Positions 51,434 to 59,836 of a stretch of 64,000 bases of DNA are shown one piece after another. The stretch is from Cytophagales bacterium (GTDB taxonomy: Bacteria > Bacteroidota > Bacteroidia > Cytophagales > Cyclobacteriaceae), in the NCBI GenBank assembly GCA_022360055.1, contig JAKSDO010000284.1, positions 1 through 64,000 on the forward strand, in the 5' to 3' direction. The position numbers and the translations under genes are program-made. The notes below the pieces were generated by a model that ran no database searches, was not told the origin of the DNA, and was given only the letters and a program-made list of their open reading frames with translations. Within the stretch, counting starts at the first letter, position 1. Each line of letters begins with the position of its first letter.

Positions 51434-52666
51434 TCATATCTGCAATCCCCGGATGTAAAATATATTAGCAATTACAAATGCAATTACAGCGACAATGATG
51501 CCGTACATAAATATGTTGTAGGCAAATCTCAGGTATCTGTATTTTTTGCCAAGTACTTTGCCAAGAAAATAGATGTCATCGATAAGGCTGGAATACAGGT
51601 AATTTGAGTCATTCATCATTTCGATCATCCCCCATTTGTAGTCGTTGCGCTGCATTCCGTGAAAATTTCCAAAGAAAAGAAGATTCGTGTCTTTGTTTTC
51701 TATGTCTTTTCTGGTGAATTTTCCCTTCGTGACGTTCGGACGCAATGCGAAAATTGCAAAAACGATGGTCACCACATTTATCGCAAGTATTATATAGGTG
51801 GGCACGACCAGGTGCGGGTGATTGTCCAGCGTTTTTATCAGGCCGCTTATGATAATCGAAATAATGATGGCGTTTACCGAAATCAGGATATTTGCTTTAT
51901 TGTCGGCCATCGCGCTAAGCTGAAGGTGATTGCGGGAGGTGAGTCGAAACATGGTTTCTATGCCCCGATCGGGTCTTCCTTCGACTTTCTTAAGCTTTTT
52001 CTTGAGTTCCTTGATTTTATCCGGGTCCAGGTTCATATCCTTGCTTATGATTTCATCCTGGAGCTTTCCAAGCTTCTTTATTAACTTCAGTTGAACCTGT
52101 ATATTGCTTTCGACCTTTGGGCTTAAAACCGTTTTTCCGTATTCGGTATAATAATTGTGATTCCTCAAAAATTCCAAGTTGTTTTCATACCACTCGTTAT
52201 CGTTTATCGGACTCCCGTTTTCTCTTTCGAGCTCACTTTTCAGCAACAGCAATTTGTCGAAATAGGATTTCTTGCTGAGATGAATAAAATCTGCGTCGTT
52301 AAGGACATTTTCAATTAATGTTTTTGGTTTTTGATCAATACTGGTAGACCGAATAGTCGTGAGGATCTTTTCTTTTTTTTCTTCGGAAACCCCATTTCCC
52401 TTTAAAAATTCAGCGGCGATCTCGACACTTTTTTCTTCATGATTGTCATATTGGTATTTAAATCCCGTATCATGAAACCACGCGGAAATGACCAATATTT
52501 CCATTTCTTCTTCGGATAAATTGGCGTAGGTGCCAATTTTAATTGCGGCTTTTACAACCTCGCGGGTATGGTTGAGATTGTGGTAAACCATATATTCAGG
52601 GAGTTGAAGTAAAACATCCGTCGCGGCTTTTTCAGCTTTGCCAAGAATTGTTGAGGTTTCTACCAT
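51434..52666 (-). CDS. HD phosphohydrolase fused to Pycsar-effector-like transmembrane domain
   Basis: A 410-residue protein. Residues about 10-200 are an HD-domain hydrolase with H33 in HNLNHTREVV, H65-D66 in WFHDTGFKYQ and the late Asp in LNDADFIHL (about 124-126), so the metal site looks intact. A charged linker follows (about 200-232). Residues about 235-410 match the Pycsar effector transmembrane domain: GIETMFRLTSRNHLQLSAMA, DNKANILISVNAIIISIII, then helices at about 289-308 and 383-405. In Pycsar anti-phage systems this domain is activated by cCMP or cUMP and disrupts the membrane. Fusion to an HD domain suggests one protein could both respond to and hydrolyse a cyclic nucleotide. HD-Pycsar-TM fusions occur widely in Bacteroidota, so a housekeeping role is possible. 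No Pycsar cyclase is adjacent. Confidence 0.82.
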   Translation of the reverse strand: MVETSTILGKAEKAATDVLLQLPEYMVYHNLNHTREVVKAAIKIGTYANLSEEEMEILVISAWFHDTGFKYQYDNHEEKSVEIAAEFLKGNGVSEEKKEKILTTIRSTSIDQKPKTLIENVLNDADFIHLSKKSYFDKLLLLKSELERENGSPINDNEWYENNLEFLRNHNYYTEYGKTVLSPKVESNIQVQLKLIKKLGKLQDEIISKDMNLDPDKIKELKKKLKKVEGRPDRGIETMFRLTSRNHLQLSAMADNKANILISVNAIIISIIISGLIKTLDNHPHLVVPTYIILAINVVTIVFAIFALRPNVTKGKFTRKDIENKDTNLLFFGNFHGMQRNDYKWGMIEMMNDSNYLYSSLIDDIYFLGKVLGKKYRYLRFAYNIFMYGIIVAVIAFVIANIFYIRGLQI

Positions 52667-52732
52667 TAATTGTCAAATGATTAAAGTAAAAATGAATATA
52701 AAATAATTATTCAACCTGTCGCAGTATTTGTT

Positions 52733-55700
52733 TTAAAAGAAAAATCCCATTCTCAGGAAAAATGCAGATTCATCCAAAGTAGACCATGAATAATCAATTC
52801 CGAAGGAAATTGCATTTAATGGCGCCAGCCACAAACCTCCTCCGTATGCCCGGTGCATTTTATCGGATCCGCCATCTTGTGTCGAAGGATCATCTTCAAA
52901 CCACACTCTTCCAAAATCATGAAACAACACCAGTCCAACCGATGTGGGAACAAGAGGATTTCTAATGTTAAATAAATTTATCCGCAAATCCGTATTTTGA
53001 TAAAAGGAGTGCTCGCCGGCAAACCTGAATTTCCTTACGCCTCTGAAATTGTTTGAGCCGCCCAACTTTGCTGCGTGGTAAAACTCGAACCTGCCGTTGG
53101 TGTATATGCCTCCGGCCCTAAGGGCAAGTGTTGTTTTAAGCAATTTTCCGAAGGTGTAGTAGTATGAAAAATTCGTTCGAATTCGCCGATAGTCGACATC
53201 GATTTCCTTATTGTCGATATCTTCCAGGCCAATTGCGAAAAAATTCCATTTTATTCCCCGCAATGGCATATATTCATTGTCGGTATTATCAAAGGTATAA
53301 GCTCCGTAAAGCGCCAAATAGTCCCGTTGTACATCCAGCAGATCATATTCAAGAGATTTTGCATAGGAAATAATAAATCGTTCCTGTTCATTATTTATGT
53401 CGTTCAGACTTGATTTGACATTGACCATCTGATACCCACCGCCAATCGTAAATTCATGCAACTCATTTTCGGATTTTCGCTGAATTTCAGGATAAAAAAT
53501 GTATTGAAGATACCTTGCGCTGTAATACCTGGGATCGTTATCGAATTTTCCCTGATCGAAAATGGTTTCATTGCCATAGCCATAGAAATAATCCGTAAAG
53601 CTCGGAGCAAATATATTGGCGTTAACCAGAAAGTTCCACCTCCCTATCGCCTCGGTAAATACTCCCTTGTACGAAAAGTCATAGGATTGTGAGGCCGGCG
53701 CAAAATCCATTTTTATGGCATGTTTTGTTTTGAAAGGAGATTTTCTGAATCCGTGCGTTTTGATCATTACGCCGCCTCCCAGGAAGATCTTATCGTCCGG
53801 ATTATAGCTTGCGCTGATAAGCGGCGTGACTACATTGTATTGAAACATTTTCCTGTTGTAATCGTTGATCAGCCGGTCTTTGTCGGTTGTCAAATCTTTT
53901 GTTTCACCCGTACTGTTCAGGGTTGTTCCGGTTTTCGTATCGTATAGTATTGTTTTTTTTGAAATGCCGGATACATGAGATTGGTCGTTGACAATGTCTT
54001 CGCCCTTTCCGCCGATTATCCTTATTTTTATTCCTTTTGACACCTCCCCGGAAATATCAAACAGATCTTTTCCCTTGAGGCCGTACAGGCGGATTTCATC
54101 GGTTTCGGAATTGTAAAAAGTACGTTCGTACATTTTTCTTTTTATTTTTCCGGTTTTCGTTTTCAACAAGAAAACAGTGACCTTGGTTTTCCGGTTGTCC
54201 AGACGCTCAACAATGAAGTGTTCTTTCTTATCCGATCCCAGAACATCCACGTGCCTGGAAAGAAACAGGTAGTAATCTTCCGCGTATCTTACAAGATCAT
54301 TTCTTCTCGCTTTTAGTTTTCTAATAATATCTTCTCCATGCAGCTCAAAGATCTCTTTCGGTATATCTCGAATTGAGCGTTCTATAACATCGTCAGATAG
54401 CCTGCCCTGTAAGTCCTGAGCGGTTTTGGTCCAGATTTCTCTGGAAGGTTGATTCAAAAATGACCGGTCAAAATATCTTCCGTTAAAATTTAAACCGTCC
54501 ACATCTCGTATCTTATCGTGAAAGCCCTGAAATTTAGGGATCCCCCAATTATGTGTGGCGATTTTAAGCAACCATCCGTCCGACCAGAAAAAGGCCTGAT
54601 CCCGGTCTCTGGGAACGGGTCGGTAATATTTATATCCGTCCTCATCCCTGAACGAAGCCCAGCGCCACTGATCGTCGTGTCGGTCCCAGTCGCCGATAAA
54701 CATGTCAAACAAACGCGATCTTAAGGTAAATTCCTGATCCACATAATGATCTCCGTCTTTTTTCAGCTCTTTTAACACCTCAAACGTATTTACGATATCC
54801 TTTGACCTTCCGAAGCTCTCAATATCGTTCCTGTTTTTAGCCGGTCTTTCTTCAAACAGATATAAACCGTCGCCGAAAGCTTGCCGGTATATACCTAACC
54901 TGGGGTCATCGGGAAGATACACCAGCTTAGGGTTTGTGTGGTAGATGCCGGCAGCTTCAGCCATTCTTGGAATCGCAAAAGCGCCATACGGATGTGCGGC
55001 CGAAATCATGTCGATCACAATATCGACGGCAACGGTTTGCTTCAGATCGGATGGAACAGCGTTTTCGGGGTATTTCTCTATGGAACGCAGTACGTATTGC
55101 TTTTTATTTTCAGCCTGCAGTCTCAATGATTTGGTTTGTTGACCTCCTCCCCGTTTTACAATTCTGAGCCCGCCCTTTTCTTCTCCAAGGTCAAAATACG
55201 GGATGTCGTGGACCGTTGTTATCCACTCATTCCTGTAATTATTACCGAGCATGCCCGGCCGTCTGCCCTTTTTAGTGTACATTTTTGAGGCAAACGTATT
55301 TTTTAACGAATCGCTGTAATTGAGCGCTTCGATCGGGGTGGAATTTTCGACGACCGGACTTTGCCATCGATCATAAAGCAGAGTTTGGTACAGCAGCTCT
55401 ACTTCCTTGTTGTTAATCCCCCAGTATTCCAGGATGCAGGAACCATCTTTATTAAAGAGAATCCGTCCATATCCTCTTTTGCCCGAAGCAAAGTTGGCAT
55501 ATTTCTGACCGACTTCATTCCCGTTGGAATACGAACCGCTATTGAGATGATGAACACTGCCTTTTTTGTGATACTCCAAGGTTTTTTCATGCGCCGAGAG
55601 GTAGATGACGTCCTTATGATTTTTAAGGATTTCGGTCATGGCTTTGATAAATTGCTTATACGCGGGATTGGCAAGATCATTTGCGTTTCCCAGCCAGACC

Positions 55701-56482
55701 CTTCTTCCGATATCGATGCTTCCGAGCACGGGCAAAGGTATGAAATGAGACCTGGCAGGGAAATAACCTCCGTGAGGGCCATTGCTTACAAGACCGTGAT
55801 GTCCAGCTATGATTATTTTTTTATCGTAGTTTCTTTTAATTGCATCGTCGAGATTTACATAAAAGTCAAGTTTGTCCTCTGCACCGCAGCCGTCTTCGAT
55901 CTTTGGTTTGTCCCAACTGTGAAACAGCCATTGCGTGTCGATAAGCAATAAAACTATATTTTTTCCGATACTGATTTCTTCAGGTCCGGGACATCCGAAG
56001 GCCGGTCTTATTACATCCTCCTGATCGAGTGAATCTTCAAGGATTTCTTCCAGTATCCGGGCATTCTCCATCCCCCTTTTAGTGCCATTTACCCATTCAT
56101 GCGGGCCAAGCACTGCATAGTATTTCCCCTTTAACGCATTAAAGAACTCATACCTCCTCCTGAGCAACTCTCTTTTTTCATTCGCTTTCTCGGAGGAATC
56201 CGCATGTAAAACATGTTGCTTCAAACTATTATTTCCAAGGAGCAGTAAAGTGGAGTTTTTCCCGGACTCGTCCGTTTGTGCGGCGAGGAACTGGCCGATT
56301 TTTGAAGCGCCTAACTTTACTTCATCGGATCCCCCAAGAAAATATATGGTATGGTCGGTTTCCTCGCTTCGATACAGCTTCGTTTCTTGCTGAGGAGTTA
56401 AGAAAAAGTCATTATTTACAGCGCACGAACCGAGTATTAGAAAGACAGGTACATAACTTATAAATAAAGTTTTGATGCGCAT
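52733..56482 (-). CDS. Metallophosphoesterase-like / kinase-like / Omp85 barrel fusion protein
   Basis: A 1249-residue outer-membrane lipoprotein (lipobox LGSC, Cys20). Residues about 44-360 have a metallophosphoesterase fold with most metal motifs degraded: GGSDEV where GDxG is expected, LLGNNSL for GDN, LGPHEW for GNHDW, and SAHEKTLEYH for GHxH; only AGHHGLVSNGPHGG looks normal. Residues about 440-760 resemble atypical kinases (CotH, HipA, Fam20C type): RRPG and KQYVLRSIEK, then D598-W-D-R-H602 in FIGDWDRHDDQW, then D626/D628 in VPRDRDQAFF. Residues about 840-1249 are an Omp85-type barrel (NNFRGVRKFRFAGEHSFYQN, GGGLWLAPLNAISFGIDYSW). Function unknown. The upstream 284-residue protein gene stops one base before this start. 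Confidence 0.78.
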   Translation of the reverse strand: MRIKTLFISYVPVFLILGSCAVNNDFFLTPQQETKLYRSEETDHTIYFLGGSDEVKLGASKIGQFLAAQTDESGKNSTLLLLGNNSLKQHVLHADSSEKANEKRELLRRRYEFFNALKGKYYAVLGPHEWVNGTKRGMENARILEEILEDSLDQEDVIRPAFGCPGPEEISIGKNIVLLLIDTQWLFHSWDKPKIEDGCGAEDKLDFYVNLDDAIKRNYDKKIIIAGHHGLVSNGPHGGYFPARSHFIPLPVLGSIDIGRRVWLGNANDLANPAYKQFIKAMTEILKNHKDVIYLSAHEKTLEYHKKGSVHHLNSGSYSNGNEVGQKYANFASGKRGYGRILFNKDGSCILEYWGINNKEVELLYQTLLYDRWQSPVVENSTPIEALNYSDSLKNTFASKMYTKKGRRPGMLGNNYRNEWITTVHDIPYFDLGEEKGGLRIVKRGGGQQTKSLRLQAENKKQYVLRSIEKYPENAVPSDLKQTVAVDIVIDMISAAHPYGAFAIPRMAEAAGIYHTNPKLVYLPDDPRLGIYRQAFGDGLYLFEERPAKNRNDIESFGRSKDIVNTFEVLKELKKDGDHYVDQEFTLRSRLFDMFIGDWDRHDDQWRWASFRDEDGYKYYRPVPRDRDQAFFWSDGWLLKIATHNWGIPKFQGFHDKIRDVDGLNFNGRYFDRSFLNQPSREIWTKTAQDLQGRLSDDVIERSIRDIPKEIFELHGEDIIRKLKARRNDLVRYAEDYYLFLSRHVDVLGSDKKEHFIVERLDNRKTKVTVFLLKTKTGKIKRKMYERTFYNSETDEIRLYGLKGKDLFDISGEVSKGIKIRIIGGKGEDIVNDQSHVSGISKKTILYDTKTGTTLNSTGETKDLTTDKDRLINDYNRKMFQYNVVTPLISASYNPDDKIFLGGGVMIKTHGFRKSPFKTKHAIKMDFAPASQSYDFSYKGVFTEAIGRWNFLVNANIFAPSFTDYFYGYGNETIFDQGKFDNDPRYYSARYLQYIFYPEIQRKSENELHEFTIGGGYQMVNVKSSLNDINNEQERFIISYAKSLEYDLLDVQRDYLALYGAYTFDNTDNEYMPLRGIKWNFFAIGLEDIDNKEIDVDYRRIRTNFSYYYTFGKLLKTTLALRAGGIYTNGRFEFYHAAKLGGSNNFRGVRKFRFAGEHSFYQNTDLRINLFNIRNPLVPTSVGLVLFHDFGRVWFEDDPSTQDGGSDKMHRAYGGGLWLAPLNAISFGIDYSWSTLDESAFFLRMGFFF

Positions 56483-56483
56483 C

Positions 56484-57338
56484 TCAATGTTTTATTAATC
56501 TCCAATAATTTTTTGTGAAAAAATCGATCACGTTGCTTTTTTCATGTTCGGGTTCAATCGAGAAAAATTCACAGGCCAAAAGCACCAAACCTTTCCAATA
56601 TTTATTATTCCAGATACCAATCGATTTTGACATCTGATAAAGCATGTTGTCGTCGATTTTGTGAAACTGAATATAAAAGTAGGGCTCCGGAAAGCTTTTG
56701 TCTCCAGGCGAAAATCCCGGAACAAAACTATTTTCGGCAGATGTTAATTCGAGATTTAAGTTGGACGGATTGATACGGATTTCTCCGTCGATATTTAATT
56801 CACTTGTAATTTTCGATAGAATATAATTCGCGTTTGAGTAATAGATCGCCAGAAGATCAAACACCTCCTGATTAGTAACGGTCAACTCTTCATCCGGATG
56901 TAAAGCACGTTCAATCGCATAATCGGCTCTGTCGTTGAACAGGCCGACTTCGAGATGGAAGGATTCCAATTTGACCTGCATCCAGCCAAAGGCCATTGGA
57001 TACGTAATGCCGGAAAGTACCAAATGCTCCGCGTGGTCCTTACTGCCGAAAATCGAAATGACAAATTGGTGAATATCGAGGGATGTCCTGACTTTTTCCT
57101 TTACCCCGAAAACATTACTATCCATTGCAAGCGATTCGGTGTTCCAAATCAACCGGTCGCTCCTGGAATTTGTCTCGGAATTTATATAGCATCGCGCCGG
57201 AGCGCAAACGAGTTGTATGGCGTTCAATAGTTGGATTCGTGCTTTTTCAAGATCAAATGAGTCAATCCTTTTTAATTTTTGCCACATCACATCAATTGTT
57301 TCCCAAGTAAAGGAATACAAATTATTGGATTTAGACAA
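56484..57338 (-). CDS. Unrecognised cytoplasmic protein
   Basis: Up to 284 residues. The only starts are TTG at 57338, GTG at 57290 or ATG at 57287; TTG gives the N-terminus MSKSNNLYSFTWETIDVMW. No signal peptide or membrane helix. Visible segments are ARIQLLNAIQLVCAPARCYI, LHPDEELTVTNQEVFDLLAI and EPYFYIQFHKIDDNMLYQMS. I recall a similar pattern (RIQLHxAxQ near the N-terminus) in unnamed Bacteroidota proteins, but no function. It ends one base before the fusion-protein gene and so is co-transcribed. TACTTTTG at 57357-57350 is a good -7 element just upstream, which would leave almost no leader for the TTG start and favours the ATG at 57287. Confidence 0.65.
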   Translation of the reverse strand: MSKSNNLYSFTWETIDVMWQKLKRIDSFDLEKARIQLLNAIQLVCAPARCYINSETNSRSDRLIWNTESLAMDSNVFGVKEKVRTSLDIHQFVISIFGSKDHAEHLVLSGITYPMAFGWMQVKLESFHLEVGLFNDRADYAIERALHPDEELTVTNQEVFDLLAIYYSNANYILSKITSELNIDGEIRINPSNLNLELTSAENSFVPGFSPGDKSFPEPYFYIQFHKIDDNMLYQMSKSIGIWNNKYWKGLVLLACEFFSIEPEHEKSNVIDFFTKNYWRLIKH

Positions 57339-57349
57339 ATACCCTCAAT

Positions 57350-57357
57350 CAAAAGTA
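57350..57357 (-). promoter_or_regulatory. -7 promoter element, minus strand
   Basis: TACTTTTG on the minus strand exactly matches TAnnTTTG. It lies 12 bases before the TTG start of the unrecognised gene and next to one arm of the 16-bp inverted repeat. No TTTG -33 element is at the best spacing, so the promoter may need an activator. Confidence 0.45.
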
Positions 57358-57370
57358 ATTTATCCCCGGG

Positions 57371-57512
57371 GCAATCGCATTTAGAATATTTTTTGTTACA
57401 ATCCCCCAAGGTTTGCCATAAATTATCTCCAAAGATGGCTTTTAATCATATGGAATTGGTTGACCGAAACCTTGGAGGATTAAAGATCGATTTATTTTCT
57501 AAATGCGATTGC
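57371..57512. repeat. Nested inverted repeat (16-bp perfect ends, 142 bp in all)
   Basis: GCAATCGCATTTAGAA (57371-57386) is the exact reverse complement of TTCTAAATGCGATTGC (57497-57512). Further in, AATCCCCCAAGGTTT (starting about 57400) pairs with AAACCTTGGAGGATT (ending about 57482) with one mismatch. The two pairs nest symmetrically in the gap between divergent genes. It could fold as a long hairpin, mark an invertible segment, or be a MITE-like remnant. A short ORF across it is not a convincing gene. Confidence 0.8.
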
Positions 57513-57675
57513 TCTGTAATTAATCCGGCAGCCTTGCCGGCAGCGCATTATTCTTTAATCATTATTTGAATCTTACAGCAAGACATAATTCAGGATTATT
57601 TCCAAATATGATAGTGAATTAATCCGCATATTCGTGCTTAGAATGAATCTTCGAGCCGTAAATAACATAATTGTC

Positions 57676-59646
57676 ATGCCGCGTCAGTTTTTGGTCTACC
57701 TATATTTGCTAATTTCCACTCAATTATTTTCCCAGGAGTTTTCAATGGATGAAGCAATCCGAAATTATGAATCTTTGGCAGCTACGAATCAGGACCTTCC
57801 CGCGGCAAAGACTGGTTTGAAAATAGCCGATCACTATTTTAGGGAAAAAGCCTATAAGAAAGCTGTAGATTTTTATGAGAAATCATTAAGACACGCATCA
57901 AAGACCGCGGATATACCGCTTCAAGCCCGGATGGTCTATAAAAAGGGCGTCGCGCAAAAGCTATTGGCCGAATCCGGGAGATTGGCTATGGCCGATGAGC
58001 AGCAATACTTTAAAGAGAGCGTTTCCAGCTTCAAAAGAGCGGATGATCTCTTTATCCGTGCAAACAAACGGGGAAGCCGGGACCATTTGAACTCTATGCT
58101 GTTGGGCGGAGAAGCGCTTTATATCATTGGAAATTACAAAGAGGCGGTAAATCCTTTAAGAACGGTACTGCGATATGCACAAAAAAACAAATACGAAGAC
58201 CTTATCCTGAGGTCGAGCGACCTCCTGGCCAAAAACTACAAACAACTTGATGAAGAGTTAAACCACGCGTATTATGCTTCGGTCTATGACAGCTATAACG
58301 AGCTGAAAGTCTCCAAGGATTCATTAAAGAGAGCGCAGCATCAACTGAAGCTTTCAAAGGATTCGCTATCCAGGTCGCATCAAAAACTGATGACCTCTAT
58401 AGATTCACTTGCAAGAACCCAGAGGTCCCTTGAGGCGACGTCGCAATCCCTGACCAAATCAAAGGACTCTTTGCGGCGCTCGAGGGAATCCCTGATGCGC
58501 TATGAAGCCTCCCTGAAAAAGGCACAGGATTCGCTCGCAGTGTCAAAAGATTCGCTCGAAAAATCAATTGTAGAAATTGCCCTGCTCGATTCTGCAAACC
58601 TGCAGCAGCGAACCACGCTGGAAATCCGACAGGCAGAAATTATTCAAAAGCAGCGAGAGATCATCAAGCAACAGGAGGAAATACATAAGAAAGAGGAAGA
58701 GGTGAATATTCGCAAGGCGGAAGTAACGGAACTTAACAATAGCTTACAAAAAATCTCCTTTGACCTTTCCGAGAAAAAGGAAATTCTGAATTATATGATT
58801 ATAGCGATCGCCCTGGTCGGCATATTGTTGTTTTCAGCATTGCTCGCGTATCAGTATAAAAGGAGAACGAATAAGAAACTCGAGGAAAATAACAGGCAGA
58901 TAAACGACCAGAAATCATTGCTGGAAAAAAGGCAGCAGGAACTCAAAGAGGAAAAGTCGAGAACAGAAGCTTTGTTGTTAAATATTCTTCCCGAGCCCGT
59001 CGCAGATGAGCTGCGAAGAAAGAAGAAGGTGATCCCTCGTTATTACAAGATGGTGACCATTATGTTTACCGACTTCAAAGGATTTACGTCCATAGCCGCC
59101 AAGATGAGCCCCGGGGAGATTGTGAGAGAATTGGATGCCTGTTTTGTGGCATTTGATCAGATTATAGAAAGATATGAGAAAACGGTAAACCGGAAGTGTA
59201 TTGAAAAGATAAAGACCATCGGCGACGGATATATGTGTGCCGGCGGAGTACCGATTGAGAACGAATCGAATCCGCTGGATATCGTCCGGGTGGCTTTGGC
59301 AATGATCGAATATATGGAGAAAAGAAAGAAAGAAAAGATGACCAGGAACGAGCCGTATTTCGAAATCAGGATAGGAATAAATACCGGACCGGTGGTGGCA
59401 GGTGTGGTGGGCAAGAAAAAATTTGCCTACGATATCTGGGGCGATGCCGTAAATCTTGCAAGTCGTATGGAATCAACCAGTGAAGTGGGCAGAGTGAATA
59501 TTTCAGGCGAAACGTACAGGTATATCCGGGACAAATTCTTTTTCACGCATAGAGGGAAGATCAATGCCAAAAATAAGGGGGAAGTGGATATGTATTTTGT
59601 AGACGGGCGCGTACGATATAAAAAGATGGAGCAGCCGAGCGTTTAA
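57676..59646 (+). CDS. Membrane class III adenylate cyclase with TPR and coiled-coil sensor region
   Basis: A 656-residue protein from the ATG at 57676, which opens a signal peptide (LLISTQLFSQE); the longer frame to 57634 lacks one. The periplasmic part has TPR-like helices (about 20-200) and then a coiled coil with repeated SKDSL/TxDSL units (about 215-370). A transmembrane helix (about 373-393) and cytoplasmic coiled coil lead to the cyclase domain. Metal-binding residues are D466 in MFTDFKGFTS and D517 in TIGDGYM. Base-selecting K513 in EKIKTIGD and D586 in YDIWGDAVNLASRM are the adenine-type pair; N593 and R597 complete the catalytic set. It is therefore predicted to make cAMP and to be active. 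Divergent from the unrecognised gene across the inverted repeat. Confidence 0.92.
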   Translation: MPRQFLVYLYLLISTQLFSQEFSMDEAIRNYESLAATNQDLPAAKTGLKIADHYFREKAYKKAVDFYEKSLRHASKTADIPLQARMVYKKGVAQKLLAESGRLAMADEQQYFKESVSSFKRADDLFIRANKRGSRDHLNSMLLGGEALYIIGNYKEAVNPLRTVLRYAQKNKYEDLILRSSDLLAKNYKQLDEELNHAYYASVYDSYNELKVSKDSLKRAQHQLKLSKDSLSRSHQKLMTSIDSLARTQRSLEATSQSLTKSKDSLRRSRESLMRYEASLKKAQDSLAVSKDSLEKSIVEIALLDSANLQQRTTLEIRQAEIIQKQREIIKQQEEIHKKEEEVNIRKAEVTELNNSLQKISFDLSEKKEILNYMIIAIALVGILLFSALLAYQYKRRTNKKLEENNRQINDQKSLLEKRQQELKEEKSRTEALLLNILPEPVADELRRKKKVIPRYYKMVTIMFTDFKGFTSIAAKMSPGEIVRELDACFVAFDQIIERYEKTVNRKCIEKIKTIGDGYMCAGGVPIENESNPLDIVRVALAMIEYMEKRKKEKMTRNEPYFEIRIGINTGPVVAGVVGKKKFAYDIWGDAVNLASRMESTSEVGRVNISGETYRYIRDKFFFTHRGKINAKNKGEVDMYFVDGRVRYKKMEQPSV

Positions 59647-59836
59647 ATGAGCACAATTCCCGGATGTATTGAAAAGGCATCGCTCAGGCCGGTTCCAAAA
59701 GGGTATATGTGGATGCATGATTCGCTTGTTCAAGTATTTACACAAAAAAGATACCGGTATTTGTCTTCAAAAAATAACTGAAGCAAAAGCTGATTGCCTG
59801 AGAATAGCATCGAATGCTTAATCAATAAACACCTGA

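Noticed and set aside
57279..57569. A 96-codon plus-strand frame across the inverted repeat
   Set aside because: It overlaps the 5' end of the opposite gene, contains the repeat arms and has no domain or signal; the repeat explains its openness better.
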